Positions 1 through 8,709 of a stretch of DNA of 27,050 nt are shown here, in pieces (within the stretch, counting starts at the first letter, position 1; each line of letters begins with the position of its first letter). The stretch covers positions 1 through 27,050 of the forward strand of contig JALLOL010000006.1 in NCBI GenBank assembly GCA_027717875.1, in the 5' to 3' direction. Below the pieces are notes generated by a model that worked only from the letters and a program-made list of their open reading frames with translations, made no database searches and was not told the origin of the DNA. Source of the stretch: Acidobacteria bacterium AH-259-L09. GTDB taxonomy: Bacteria; Acidobacteriota; UBA6911; RPQK01. The position numbers and the translations under genes were made by a program.

Positions 1-49
1 CAATCTATGATTCTGACTGGATTCCCTCCGCCTTTTCACTCATCAAACA

Positions 50-1005
50 TGTATGAAGTAGTGTACGAACCCTATCCCAGATCGCTCCTGTCCGAACCCC
101 TCTTGCTCCTTCAATGGACAGTTCAGCAAAGGCAACATCATTCGACACTCCTTTTACATCACCACGCAAGGCAGGCGTCGGCGCTACCGTTGCAAAGAAT
201 GTGGCAGAACCTTCTCCTCCACCTTCGGCACGCCATATTATCGCCTGCATAAGCCCAGGTTCTTATTCGATGAAGTCGTCCACATGTGTGTTGACGGTGT
301 GGCTATATCAGCCATGGCTCGAATAAAGCGGATGACTTGGGGCACTGTCGCCCGGTGGCTTGAATTGGCAGCGACGTTTGCAGAACGCTTCAACCATCGG
401 ATGCTGAAGGGTTTTGTCATCCATGAACTTCAGGCCGACGAGATCAGGACATTTATCGGAACAAAGAAGCAGGTGATCTGGGTACTGACGACCCTTGAAG
501 TGTGGTCCAGACTTTGGGTCTCGGTAGTGGTCGGCCGCCGCAACTTCCGACACATCAAGAGAGTGATTCTCAACACCTTGCAGGGAGGCCTGATTGAACA
601 CCGTTTCTTGTTCACCACCGACGGGTTCGAGATGTATGAGTGGGCAGCGAAGAGGTTACTCGTTGGTGTCTGCATTTACGGCCAAGTCATCAAGAAGCGC
701 CGGGAGAATCGGGTGGTTCGGGTAAATCGTAGACTCCTTCTTGCCACACATGCAGAACTGGAGGAAGCCCTTTTTCACTCCGAGGATTCCTGCACCCTAA
801 ACACCAGCTTCATTGAGCGCCACAACCTAACCATTCGCCAAGGCTCTGCCTATCTTGGCCGTCGTAAACCTTGCCACGCCCGGCGCACAGAATCCTTAGT
901 AGGCCACATGGCGCTGCTTGTTACGTACTACAACTTCGTGCGGCCCCATATGGCTTTGAAGTTCGGTAAAACGCTAAAGACTCCAGCTTCCGTGGGCAGC
1001 CCGCC
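50..1005 (+). mobile_element. IS1-like insertion sequence remnant (boundaries approximate)
   Basis: The stretch encodes an IS1-type transposase and is bounded on the right by unrelated peroxiredoxin-derived DNA on the opposite strand. I could not find convincing terminal inverted repeats or a target-site duplication, so both ends are estimates. The C-terminal coding sequence appears to run into neighbouring DNA at about 995-1010, because the last residues no longer look like a transposase tail. This suggests the right end has been lost or fused. The element is probably immobile. Confidence 0.5.
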
Positions 1006-1021
1006 GTCGAGGCGTTCCTGA
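62..1021 (+). CDS. IS1-family-like transposase, 5' end damaged
   Basis: This is a DDE-type transposase that would cut and rejoin the ends of its own IS. The frame opens at 62 after a stop at 59-61 and encodes an N-terminal zinc ribbon: CPNPSC near 89-106 and CKEC near 188-199. The catalytic region follows, with D in QADEI (about 433-447), D in TTDGF (about 614-628) and E in FIERHNLTIRQ (about 810-842). The zinc ribbon lies upstream of the first ATG in frame (284), and no ATG, GTG or TTG exists between 62 and 284. A start in another frame (ATG at 49) plus an indel, or a non-standard ATT/ATC start, would be needed. The last residues, after about 990, look like read-through into foreign DNA. The family assignment is firm; the gene is probably non-functional. 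Confidence 0.75.
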   Translation, partial: CTNPIPDRSCPNPSCSFNGQFSKGNIIRHSFYITTQGRRRRYRCKECGRTFSSTFGTPYYRLHKPRFLFDEVVHMCVDGVAISAMARIKRMTWGTVARWLELAATFAERFNHRMLKGFVIHELQADEIRTFIGTKKQVIWVLTTLEVWSRLWVSVVVGRRNFRHIKRVILNTLQGGLIEHRFLFTTDGFEMYEWAAKRLLVGVCIYGQVIKKRRENRVVRVNRRLLLATHAELEEALFHSEDSCTLNTSFIERHNLTIRQGSAYLGRRKPCHARRTESLVGHMALLVTYYNFVRPHMALKFGKTLKTPASVGSPPSRRS

Positions 1022-1380
1022 TCAAGGCCTCGACTGTGGGGCGGTCATCGATGGTCGTCGAGCGGTGAATCAGATTGATGCGCCCGTCCGCGCCGAGCAG
1101 CACAGTGGCTGGGAAAGAGATGTCGCGCTCGCGCGCACCCGCGAACCAGCGGTCGTACCACGGCGCGCCGCGCTCGTCCCGAACACCGCCAGCCCGTCAA
1201 GCATCTCGCCCGGTGGGTCGGACAGGATGTCACCCGGAACTTGAGCCGCTTTTCGAGCGCGGTCTGGTCTTCGGGGGGTTCAATGCTGAGCGCGAACAGC
1301 GACAGGCCGGCCTCGAGCAGCCCGTCTTACTCCCGTTCCAGCTCACCGAGCTGGGCGCGAGTGTGACGATGTAGATCGAC
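1018..1380 (-). pseudogene. Decayed peroxiredoxin / thioredoxin-fold (redoxin) gene
   Basis: Read on the minus strand, three consecutive pieces in different frames rebuild one redoxin-like domain. The first contains RAQLGELERE, a TAA stop, then LSLFALSIEPPEDQTALEKR (about 1380-1233). The second is ILSDPPGEMLDGLAVFGT (about 1232-1178). The third runs from DERGAPWYDRWFAGARERD to FPATVLLGADGRINLIHRST and DDRPTVEALI (about 1178-1018). At least two frameshifts and one nonsense codon make it inactive. The active-site cysteine region expected just before RAQL is absent or altered (it reads DLHRHT). Intact relatives reduce peroxides through a cysteine thiol. The C-terminal end abuts the IS remnant. 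The identification rests on motif recognition, but the order and spacing of the pieces are convincing. Confidence 0.75.
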
Positions 1381-1459
1381 GATACGGAAGACTTATCGAG
1401 GTGGACGTGGCAAAGCCCTGCTCACCGTTACGGCACCTTCAAGGGGGGAACCCATCAGA

Positions 1460-2008
1460 CTAGAGCTTCATCATTGGCAGGGGATTGAGTGGGTGCCGAA
1501 GAGCCCACTGAAGTGATAGCTGGAGCACTCGTCGGTGAAAGCCAGCATTGGGGAACTCAGCATTGATTTTCCGAATAAACAGAGGATCAAGCCCGAACTT
1601 AAACACTCCTCGGGTGAGATCCACGAGGTCAGCCCGGCGAAATGCTTCGACGAGGCTGCCATCCTTTTCTCGATAGGGGTGAACTTTATGATGGTAGAGG
1701 ATCATGCGAGAGACCTCGTCCTCCCAGGAGCTTCTCTGACTTTCCTTGAGATAGTCCCTGGCAAGTGCTACCGAGGGCTCCAGGTAGTCAAATGTCTTGT
1801 CAGACCAGATTCCCATGTCGTGGAATACTGCGGTAATTGCAATCTTGGAGTCGCTATCTGCTCCGTTTTTAGCAAGGACTCGACAATAGTTGAAGACGCG
1901 GTACACGTGCCCTCGGTAGGCATGGGAATCTCCTTGGAGGGGACCTCCCCAGCGGGTGAGTAGTCGGTCAATTTCAGCATGGCCCTTGATTAGCTCATTT
2001 CTGTCCAC
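1460..2008 (-). CDS. HD-domain protein, putative metal-dependent phosphohydrolase
   Basis: This is a 182-residue soluble protein with an HD-superfamily metal-binding pattern: H34 in YRGHVYRV, H63-D64 in VFHDMGIW, H106/H107 in YHHK and D127 in RADLVD. Family members hydrolyse phosphate esters, often of nucleotides, but the substrate cannot be read from sequence. I chose the GTG at 2008 because an AGAGGAGA-like ribosome-binding site lies about 5 bases upstream and the HD helix is complete. It starts 31 bases after the alpha/beta hydrolase stop on the same strand, so it is probably the last gene of the acyl-CoA dehydrogenase unit. No signal peptide or membrane segment is visible. Confidence 0.85.
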   Translation of the reverse strand: MDRNELIKGHAEIDRLLTRWGGPLQGDSHAYRGHVYRVFNYCRVLAKNGADSDSKIAITAVFHDMGIWSDKTFDYLEPSVALARDYLKESQRSSWEDEVSRMILYHHKVHPYREKDGSLVEAFRRADLVDLTRGVFKFGLDPLFIRKINAEFPNAGFHRRVLQLSLQWALRHPLNPLPMMKL

Positions 2009-2039
2009 GGGATCTCCTCTTCAGAGAGCGTATTGCCGC

Positions 2040-2900
2040 CTACTGGTTCTGTAACCAATCGGCCGTCTCTGGCCAAACTAGAGACTTAAACCTTTCCTGA
2101 AAGAAGCCGAAGTGACCAATCGATTTGACCCCTAACTCGCCCGGGTGAAGGTGGCGCCTCTTCCTGGAAGCGTTCACAAAGCAATTCATCAGATATTCCA
2201 CACTACCCTTGGGCGCGAACCTATCGTCCTCGACACTATAAAAAAGAATCGGAGCCTTGAAGGATTCAAAGTACTGGCGGATGGGTCTCCCCTCACCGTC
2301 GACAATGTAGTGAGGATGTCGGCCCCATCGGGCCCATTGGAGGGCCACTCCGGCAGGGAGGTCCTCTGAGAGCCCCAGCTTCTTGGCTGGAAAATAGGAA
2401 AACATCCGAGTCAGAGTCGGTATTAAGACATACCACAGGGCCGCCAGAAGATAGTTCCGTGGAAAGGGCCACAAACGCCAGTAGCCACTTTGGGCGGCGA
2501 CAGCCAGAAAGGCCGTGATTCGGTTGTTGTTAGGGGTGAGACCCGCCAGCTGACCGCCGACACTGTGGCCGATCAGGAAAAGTTTCTCAGGCTGGTGCTC
2601 GGTCAGGATCCACTCCACCATCCCAGCAATGTCCTTTTCCGCCCAATCGCGCAGGGTGGCCTCTAGGCGCCGAAGGCTCCTGGGTCGCGAATCGCCGATT
2701 CCTCGGTAATCGAAGGTAAGAACGGTAAAGCCGCTTTCAGAGAGAAACCGGGCGTAGGAATCGTAATATCGACGCTTCACGCCCATCGCCGAATTGATCA
2801 GAATAAATCGTCCGATCTTCTCTTCCTGACTGCCGCGGTAGAGCGTGGTAGCCAGCGGGTAAGCGTCGGTGGCTGGAACTTTCAGTTCTTCGGCATCCAT
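2040..2900 (-). CDS. Alpha/beta hydrolase (serine hydrolase, S33-like)
   Basis: This 286-residue protein has a complete alpha/beta-hydrolase triad. Nucleophile Ser113 sits in the elbow GHSVGG, an acid at Asp225/226 sits in FYSVEDDRFAP, and His263 sits in KSIGHFGFF. The strand FTVLTFDYRGIGDSRP near residue 58 is typical of the COG4757-type predicted hydrolases. The substrate is probably an ester or thioester; the neighbouring acyl-CoA dehydrogenase makes a lipid substrate plausible, but this is inference. The ATG at 2900 has only a weak ribosome-binding site. The gene follows the dehydrogenase stop by 91 bases and precedes the HD protein by 31 bases, all on the minus strand. No export signal is seen. 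Confidence 0.87.
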   Translation of the reverse strand: MDAEELKVPATDAYPLATTLYRGSQEEKIGRFILINSAMGVKRRYYDSYARFLSESGFTVLTFDYRGIGDSRPRSLRRLEATLRDWAEKDIAGMVEWILTEHQPEKLFLIGHSVGGQLAGLTPNNNRITAFLAVAAQSGYWRLWPFPRNYLLAALWYVLIPTLTRMFSYFPAKKLGLSEDLPAGVALQWARWGRHPHYIVDGEGRPIRQYFESFKAPILFYSVEDDRFAPKGSVEYLMNCFVNASRKRRHLHPGELGVKSIGHFGFFQERFKSLVWPETADWLQNQ

Positions 2901-2991
2901 GGTGCGGTCGAAAAGCTAAGCCGATAAAAGGGCGTGGCAGCTTCCTGGGACCGCTGTCCCCACATCATTCAACACCTCCAAGCGCTTGTCT

Positions 2992-4869
2992 TTACGCCGC
3001 AGAGAACTTCGCCCGTTTCTCCGAGGCGGCTGGGGGCAGCCCCTCGAGGAGCTGTTCCATCCACACCTGATCGCCCTCCAAAACGCCGAGAGCGACGCGA
3101 TACTTGCCCACGTCGTCATTGGCCCACAGCTCGCGAAAGAGCTTGCGCACCTTTCGCGTGGCGTTACGGCAGAAAAGATCCGCCACCTTGGCGGCTTTCT
3201 CGGCTTCAGGCAGACCGGCCTCGGCCATCATCCGAGCCCGAGAGACCGTTGCGGTCATCACGAACAGCTCGTCGGCAATGTCCACAATGCGGAACAGAAA
3301 CGCCTGCTTGTTTTGGAGCTTGGCCTGATGAATCATCATGCCGTGGAAGATTTGCCGGGCCAGTTTTCGCGAGTTTCGATCGACGAAGCGCAGATGGCGA
3401 GCGAAACGCCCGAATCCAGAGTATCGCGGCCAGCGTCCCCAACCCAACCAACGGGTGGGATACCACCAGGCGTAAAAGGCGGCGATCCGGGGAAGAACGG
3501 CCAACCTCTCTGTCAAGCGGAGACTGGGATCGATCATTGCGCCGGCCACCTGCAAATGCTTGTCGACCGCCTCACGCGCCATGAACAGGTGCATGATTTC
3601 GTCGGAGCCTTCGAAGATCCGGTTGATGCGGTAGTCCCGCATCATCCTCTCGGCATTCACCGGCTCCTCGCCTCTGGCCGCCAGCGAGATCTCCGTCTCG
3701 TAGCCGCGCCCACCGCGAATCTGCATGACGTCGTCCACGATCTCCCAGCCGCGGTTGGAGTTCCACAGCTTGCAAGCTGCCGCCTCCAGCCGGATATCAA
3801 AGTTGCCCTGGGTGGACATAGAAGTGGTCAACCTGGCAATGGATTCCATGGCAAAGGTGTTAGCGGCCATGTCAGCGATCTTGTGGGCAATGGCCTCATG
3901 CTTACCTACGGGCTTTCCCCACTGAACCCTCTCGGAAGCCCATGTGCGGCAGATGGAAAGAGCGCGCTTAGCGGCCCCGACGGAGCCGTTGGGAATAGAA
4001 AGGCGGCCGTCGTTAAGGGTGGTCAGGGCAATCTTGAGTCCCTTGCCCTCCTGGCCGATCAGGTTCTCTCGTGGGACCCGCACCTGGGTGAAGCTGATGA
4101 CGGCATTGGCCAGAGCTCTGAGGCCCATGAAATGACAACGGTGCTCGACCCTGACTCCCTCCCATTCGGTCTCGACGACGAAAGCGCTGATCTTCTTCGT
4201 TTTTGAATCTTTGGCCATAACCACCAGGAGTTTGGCTAAAGTGCCATTGGTGCACCACAGCTTGGTGCCGTTTAGAATGTAAGCGTCGCCTTCGGGTGTC
4301 AGCTGGGCTGTTGTCGAGAGGCGAGCCGGATCCGAGCCGACATCCGACTCGGTGAGTGCAAAGGCGGAGATCTCGCCGGCAGCACATCTCGGCAGGTATT
4401 TCTTTTTGAGCTTTTCTGAGCCAAAGAGTTTTACCGGCTGGGGTACGCCGATGGACTGGTGAGCCGAGAGCAGCGCAGACAGGTTACCGTCGAAGCTGCC
4501 GAGCAGTTCCACGACTTTCTGGTATTCCAGCTGGGTGAATCCCAGGCCCCCATACTCTTTGGGGATCTTCATGCCGAAAGCGCCCAGCTTTCGTAAGCCC
4601 TCGATGACCTTTTGCGGGTACTCTCCCGTGGCATCGATTTCGACCGGGTCGACTTCGTTTTGCAGGAATGCCTTGAAGGCCTCATAGAAGGTTTTGAATT
4701 CGGGTCGTTCTTGCTCAGTCTGAGGGTAGGGGTGGACAAGATCCAGCCTGAGAGTTCCCAAAAAGAGCTCCCGCATGAAGCTCGGCTGTTTCCACTCCGT
4801 CTGCCGAGCGGCCTCGGCAACCTTCATCGCTTCCTGTTCACTGACGTCTTGGAGTTTTTGCTCTGCCAT
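2992..4869 (-). CDS. Acyl-CoA dehydrogenase, long VLCAD/ACAD9-like form
   Basis: This is a flavoenzyme of the first beta-oxidation step, which forms trans-2-enoyl-CoA and passes electrons to ETF. The order is N-terminal helical domain, middle beta domain with [10 protein letters not shown] and [11 protein letters not shown]-terminal helical domain with [11 protein letters not shown], and the likely catalytic Glu in [10 protein letters not shown]. At 625 residues it is much longer than the roughly 390 of short/medium-chain enzymes; the extra 150-200 C-terminal residues match the very-long-chain type. ATG 4869 is preferred over GTG 4878 because the strong AAGGAGG site is about 10 bases upstream of the ATG and only one base from the GTG. 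It is the first gene of the unit with the alpha/beta hydrolase and HD protein. Chain length is inferred, not shown. Confidence 0.92.
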   Translation of the reverse strand: MAEQKLQDVSEQEAMKVAEAARQTEWKQPSFMRELFLGTLRLDLVHPYPQTEQERPEFKTFYEAFKAFLQNEVDPVEIDATGEYPQKVIEGLRKLGAFGMKIPKEYGGLGFTQLEYQKVVELLGSFDGNLSALLSAHQSIGVPQPVKLFGSEKLKKKYLPRCAAGEISAFALTESDVGSDPARLSTTAQLTPEGDAYILNGTKLWCTNGTLAKLLVVMAKDSKTKKISAFVVETEWEGVRVEHRCHFMGLRALANAVISFTQVRVPRENLIGQEGKGLKIALTTLNDGRLSIPNGSVGAAKRALSICRTWASERVQWGKPVGKHEAIAHKIADMAANTFAMESIARLTTSMSTQGNFDIRLEAAACKLWNSNRGWEIVDDVMQIRGGRGYETEISLAARGEEPVNAERMMRDYRINRIFEGSDEIMHLFMAREAVDKHLQVAGAMIDPSLRLTERLAVLPRIAAFYAWWYPTRWLGWGRWPRYSGFGRFARHLRFVDRNSRKLARQIFHGMMIHQAKLQNKQAFLFRIVDIADELFVMTATVSRARMMAEAGLPEAEKAAKVADLFCRNATRKVRKLFRELWANDDVGKYRVALGVLEGDQVWMEQLLEGLPPAASEKRAKFSAA

Positions 4870-5019
4870 CCTCTTCACTCCTCCTTCCCGGTTCGAGAAT
4901 TGAACCCGTGATTTTTCTCTCTTAAGGAGGCCGGCAGCCAGTCTGCCGTGGGTTCCGTGCTTGACTATTCTTAAGGCTTAATTCTAGCCTCCTTTGGAAA
5001 AGTTCTCGTTACAATCCGG

Positions 5020-5035
5020 GAGTCGCTCTCGACTC
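5020..5035. promoter_or_regulatory. Short perfect inverted repeat (GAGTCG-CTCT-CGACTC)
   Basis: A 6-bp perfect inverted repeat separated by 4 bases lies midway between the divergent dehydrogenase and DUF1302 genes. It could be a repressor half-site pair or a small hairpin. No T-run follows, so a terminator is unlikely. The function is inferred only from its location. Confidence 0.25.
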
Positions 5036-5237
5036 TCGCAGCTCCGCTGTATGTGAGTGCAATAAGAGTGCCGCTTCTTACACTTGAATTGCCATGGCAT
5101 GAACGCACTCCCCTTGAGTAGAGATCGTTGTTCCTTATTGTATATCCGAATCAGGCAAAGGTCGACAGTTGTGCTAGTAAGGTGTCAAACGCTTTGTACT
5201 AATAGTAGGACTAGGAATCGCTCCAGGGAAAGCCCCG

Positions 5238-5271
5238 TTTTGTTGCATTCGCAGAGCTTGACACAACAAAA
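5238..5271. promoter_or_regulatory. Inverted repeat TTTTGTTG-N18-CAACAAAA upstream of DUF1302 gene
   Basis: Two 8-bp arms (5238-5245 and 5264-5271) are exact reverse complements, separated by 18 bases. The right arm directly abuts an AGGAGGG block. It lies 75-108 bases before the DUF1302 start, where an operator or an mRNA leader hairpin could sit. Within the spacer is TTGACA (about 5258-5263), which resembles a -35 element, but no good -10 follows. The regulatory role is inferred. Confidence 0.35.
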
Positions 5272-5345
5272 GGAGGGTGAGATCATCAGCCACAGCATTC
5301 TTACCTTTGAGCGGGAACACAATGAACCCAGGGGAGGGGTATGAA

Positions 5346-7148
5346 ATGAATAGCAAGCCAGCGAATCAGCTTTTTCGATGGAAACGGGCCTCTGGCCTGA
5401 CTGCATTGGCAGCAGCCATTTCCGTACTCTTCTTTGCACCGGCCCAGGCTGAGGACTTTCAGAAGGGCGACTTATTCCTAAGCTGGGACAACACCCTGTC
5501 GTATGGTGTGAGTTTTCGCCTGGAGGATCCTGATTCCAGGATCATCGGGCTCGCCAGTGGGGGTACCGCCTTCTCGGTCAACGGCGATGACGGAAACCTG
5601 AACTATGGTAAGGGTCTGGTGAGCAACACCCCCAAGATCATCAGTGAACTGGAAATCAACTACCGCAACTTCGGTGCTTTTGTCCGCGCTAAGGCCTTCT
5701 ACGACATCGAGAATGAACACGGCGACCGCAAACGCACGCCGCTCAGCCTCGATGCGTTGCACCGAGTTGGAGGCGTTGCTGACCTTCTCGACGCCTATGT
5801 TTGGGCCAGATTTGACATTGGTAGCATGCCAGCCCAGATCCGCTTCGGCAGACAAGTTCTGAGCTGGGGCGAAAGTACCTTCATCCAGAACAGCATCAAC
5901 GTGATCAACCCGGTTGATGTGAGCGCGCTCCGTGTGCCCGGTGCGGAACTGCGCGAAGCGCTGATCCCGGAGGCGATGGTGATGGGTACCATCAGTCCCA
6001 CTGACAACATCTCCCTGGAAGGCTTCTACCTGTTGGGATGGAACGACACCGAAATTGACCCGCCGGGTTCCTACTTCAGCACCACCGACATTGCGGGCGA
6101 GGGCGCCGAAAAGATCATGCTGGGCTTCGGGCTCGTCCCCGATTCCATTCCGGTTGGAGCCGGTGTCCCTCCGATCGGTGTGGCGGTACCCCGAGAGCCC
6201 GATGAGCTCGCCAGTGACAGCGGCCAGTACGGTGCGGCCCTGCGGGCGTTTCTGCCCGCCCTGAACCAGATGGAACTGGGTTTCTTCTTCATCAACTATC
6301 ACAGCCGCCTCCCCATCATCAATGCACGCACAGGGACGCTGGCCGGCCTGCTAGGGGGCGACTACGCGGCCAGCGCAGCCTATTTCATCAGTTATCCGGA
6401 AGATATCAAACTCTTCGGTGCAAGCTACAGCACCGAGATCGGGAACACGGGCGTTGCCCTGCAGGGTGAATTTTCCCAACGCTGGGATGTGCCCCTGCAG
6501 GTGGATGATGTGGAACTGCTCTTCGCCTCGCTTTCACCCCTTGCCCTTGTCGGGATTCCGCTGGGAACGTTGCTTGCCAATACCAATCAGATCGGCGCCT
6601 TCGGCTTTAACGAGGTGGTTGCGGGCTCTATTGAACGAAACGTCAGCCAGTTTCAGAGCACTGCTACCAAAGTGTTCGGTCCCATGCTCGGTGCGGAGCA
6701 GACGGTCCTGGTATCGGAAGTGGCCGTCACCTATGTCAATGGCATGCCCGATAAGGATACGCTCCGCCTGGAGGTCCCCGCAACCTATACTGGCGGTAAT
6801 CCGATTCACACGGCCTTACTCGCACAGCCGGCAACGGAACCCGCAGAGTTCTTCGCTGATGACACCTCATGGGGTTATCGGGTGGCCGGGCGGCTTGACT
6901 ACAACCGTGCCATCGGCGCCATCAATCTATCGCCTCGATTTTCCTGGCAGCAGGACGTGAGCGGAAACTCTCCGGGGCCTGGCGGCAACTTCATAGAGGG
7001 CCGAAAGGCTTTTACTGTAGGGCTCACAGGTATGTACCTGAACACTTGGGAGGTGGATATCAATTTTACCACTTTCTTTGGCGCCGGTCGGCACAATCTA
7101 ATCAACGACCGCGATTTCCTTGGTCTCAGCGTCAAATATTTATTCTGA
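5346..7148 (+). CDS. DUF1302 family outer-membrane-like protein
   Basis: This is a 600-residue exported protein with a signal peptide of about 37 residues: basic start MNSKPANQLFRWKR, a hydrophobic core and cleavage after APAQA. The mature part begins EDFQKGDLFLSWDNTLSYGV, a hallmark of DUF1302 proteins. Alternating beta-strand patterns and the terminal residue Phe (VKYLF) suggest a beta-barrel in the outer membrane. ATG 5346 is chosen because a G-rich ribosome-binding site (about 5331-5339) precedes it and the signal peptide is complete; ATG 5322 and GTG 5277 are in frame but would add an unlikely N-terminal extension. It is the first gene of a DUF1302-DUF1329-YCF48-MMPL series. DUF1302 function is not established; a role in hydrophobic substrate passage is inferred from the neighbours. 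Confidence 0.88.
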   Translation: MNSKPANQLFRWKRASGLTALAAAISVLFFAPAQAEDFQKGDLFLSWDNTLSYGVSFRLEDPDSRIIGLASGGTAFSVNGDDGNLNYGKGLVSNTPKIISELEINYRNFGAFVRAKAFYDIENEHGDRKRTPLSLDALHRVGGVADLLDAYVWARFDIGSMPAQIRFGRQVLSWGESTFIQNSINVINPVDVSALRVPGAELREALIPEAMVMGTISPTDNISLEGFYLLGWNDTEIDPPGSYFSTTDIAGEGAEKIMLGFGLVPDSIPVGAGVPPIGVAVPREPDELASDSGQYGAALRAFLPALNQMELGFFFINYHSRLPIINARTGTLAGLLGGDYAASAAYFISYPEDIKLFGASYSTEIGNTGVALQGEFSQRWDVPLQVDDVELLFASLSPLALVGIPLGTLLANTNQIGAFGFNEVVAGSIERNVSQFQSTATKVFGPMLGAEQTVLVSEVAVTYVNGMPDKDTLRLEVPATYTGGNPIHTALLAQPATEPAEFFADDTSWGYRVAGRLDYNRAIGAINLSPRFSWQQDVSGNSPGPGGNFIEGRKAFTVGLTGMYLNTWEVDINFTTFFGAGRHNLINDRDFLGLSVKYLF

Positions 7149-7267
7149 GCAGTGTAATGAGCCGGGCTCCTTGGTGCACTCACCAAACGACCGGGACGAG
7201 AACCCACCTGAACACCCGAATCTTAACGGGCCGAGGGTGGGTGCACAATAAAATTGAAAGGAGAAAA

Positions 7268-8635
7268 ATGATCATGCTTAGAAAAGCAGTTTTTTCTATT
7301 GGTGGCGCTTTGCTGCTCGCCTTCGCCACAACCGGTGGCTGGGCAAGGTTATCACCCGACTCCATCGCACGGCTGGGTGCCGACCTTACGCCGCTAGGCG
7401 CCGAAAAATCCGGCAACGCGGATGGCACCATCCCGGCGTGGGAGGGCGGCATTACCACATTTCCCGCCGGCTATCAGCCGGGCGATCACCATCCGGATCC
7501 CTATGCCGACGATGAAATCTTGTTCACCATTACCGCGGCCAACATGGATCAGTACGCAGACAAGCTAGCACCCGGGCATCAGGCCATGCTGAAGACATAC
7601 GACACCTTCAAAATGAACGTCTACCCCACCCACCGCAGTGCCTCATTCCCACAGCGAATTTATGATGCGACCAAGAAAGTCGCGGCTACGGCGGAGCTGA
7701 CAGAAAATGGCTACGGGGTCACCGGCGCCGTCAATGGCATTCCCTTTCCGATTCCCAAGAGCGGCGTTGAAGTGATCTGGAATCACCTGCTGCGATTTCG
7801 CAGTGACATGGGGGTCCGCCATGTTGCCCAGGCCGCGCCCACCCGTGGCGGGAGCTACTCCCTCGTAGTGTTCGAGGACGAGTTCAATATCGTGTACAGC
7901 CATGAGGGTGTAACGGAAGAAGAGCTGGATAACAAGATTGCCGTTTTCAAACAAAAGGTCTTGTCACCGGCCCGGCTAGCGGGCGGCATCCTGTTGGTCC
8001 ATGAAACTCTGGATCAGGTGAAGGAGAAGCGGAAGGCGTGGGTTTACAACCCAGGCCAGCGCCGGGTCCGTCGGGCGCCCAATGTCGCCTACGACAACCC
8101 GGGAACGGCTTCAGACGGTATGCGGACTACTGATCAGCTAGACATGTTCAACGGCGCTGTGGACCGTTACGATTGGAAGCTGGTCGGGAAGAAGGAATTC
8201 TACGTCCCCTACAACTCCTACAAGGTGCACAGCGACTCCCTCAAGTACAAGGACATTCTGACGCCGCTGCACGTCAACCCGGACCACCTCCGCTATGAGC
8301 TTCACCGGGTGTGGGTGGTCGACGCCACCCTCAAGGAGGGCAAACGGCACATCTACAAGCGACGCACCTTTTATATGGATGAGGACAGCTGGCAGATCCT
8401 GGTGGTGGACCAATACGACAACCGCGACCAGTTGTGGCGCGTCTCGGAAGGTCACGTGATCAACTATTATGACATTCCCATGCTGTGGACCACGCTTGAG
8501 GTCCACACCGACCTTCAGGCAGGCCGCTATCTCGCCTTCGGACTCGATAATGAGAGCTCCATGTACGACTTCGACATTGAGCGTACTCTAAGGGACTATA
8601 CACCAGCGGCACTTCGGCGAGCAGGACGGCGCTAG
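7268..8635 (+). CDS. DUF1329 family exported protein
   Basis: This 455-residue protein has a signal peptide (MIMLRKAVFSIGGALLLAFA, cleavage probably after GGWA). The diagnostic DUF1329 start LGADLTPLGAEKSGNADGTI lies near residue 36. The family is thought to have a LolA/LolB-like fold that can shield a lipid chain, which suits a periplasmic carrier. ATG 7268 is chosen over upstream in-frame starts because AAAGGAG lies 6-8 bases before it and because it gives the signal peptide directly. It lies 119 bases after the DUF1302 stop and 74 before the YCF48-like gene. DUF1302 and DUF1329 genes are commonly neighbours in proteobacteria, which supports the pair. The ligand is unknown. Confidence 0.9.
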   Translation: MIMLRKAVFSIGGALLLAFATTGGWARLSPDSIARLGADLTPLGAEKSGNADGTIPAWEGGITTFPAGYQPGDHHPDPYADDEILFTITAANMDQYADKLAPGHQAMLKTYDTFKMNVYPTHRSASFPQRIYDATKKVAATAELTENGYGVTGAVNGIPFPIPKSGVEVIWNHLLRFRSDMGVRHVAQAAPTRGGSYSLVVFEDEFNIVYSHEGVTEEELDNKIAVFKQKVLSPARLAGGILLVHETLDQVKEKRKAWVYNPGQRRVRRAPNVAYDNPGTASDGMRTTDQLDMFNGAVDRYDWKLVGKKEFYVPYNSYKVHSDSLKYKDILTPLHVNPDHLRYELHRVWVVDATLKEGKRHIYKRRTFYMDEDSWQILVVDQYDNRDQLWRVSEGHVINYYDIPMLWTTLEVHTDLQAGRYLAFGLDNESSMYDFDIERTLRDYTPAALRRAGRR

Positions 8636-8709
8636 CCGCTTTCTGGTTGGACAGTGGGATAGCCGGTCAGCTCGGTCCTCGGCCCGAACAGAGGTGAGGA
8701 TATATTTCT

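Larger units (their letters stand above)
4870..5345. other. Divergent intergenic region between dehydrogenase unit and exporter cluster
   Basis: These 476 bases must hold the promoters for the minus-strand acyl-CoA dehydrogenase unit and the plus-strand DUF1302 cluster. I see no confident -35/-10 pair. Two perfect inverted repeats are present, at 5020-5035 and 5238-5271, and are listed separately. Two Shine-Dalgarno-like purine blocks occur near the DUF1302 start, AAAGGAGGG at about 5269-5277 and a G-rich block at about 5331-5339. No coding sequence is convincing here. Confidence 0.6.

Noticed and set aside
2986..4206. Long plus-strand open frame of 406 codons
   Set aside because: It is the antisense shadow of the acyl-CoA dehydrogenase, whose motifs are unmistakable on the minus strand; the plus-strand product has no recognisable domain.
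5478..6302. Minus-strand open frame inside the DUF1302 gene
   Set aside because: Its composition mirrors the GC-rich codons of the real plus-strand gene; no domain or start signal.
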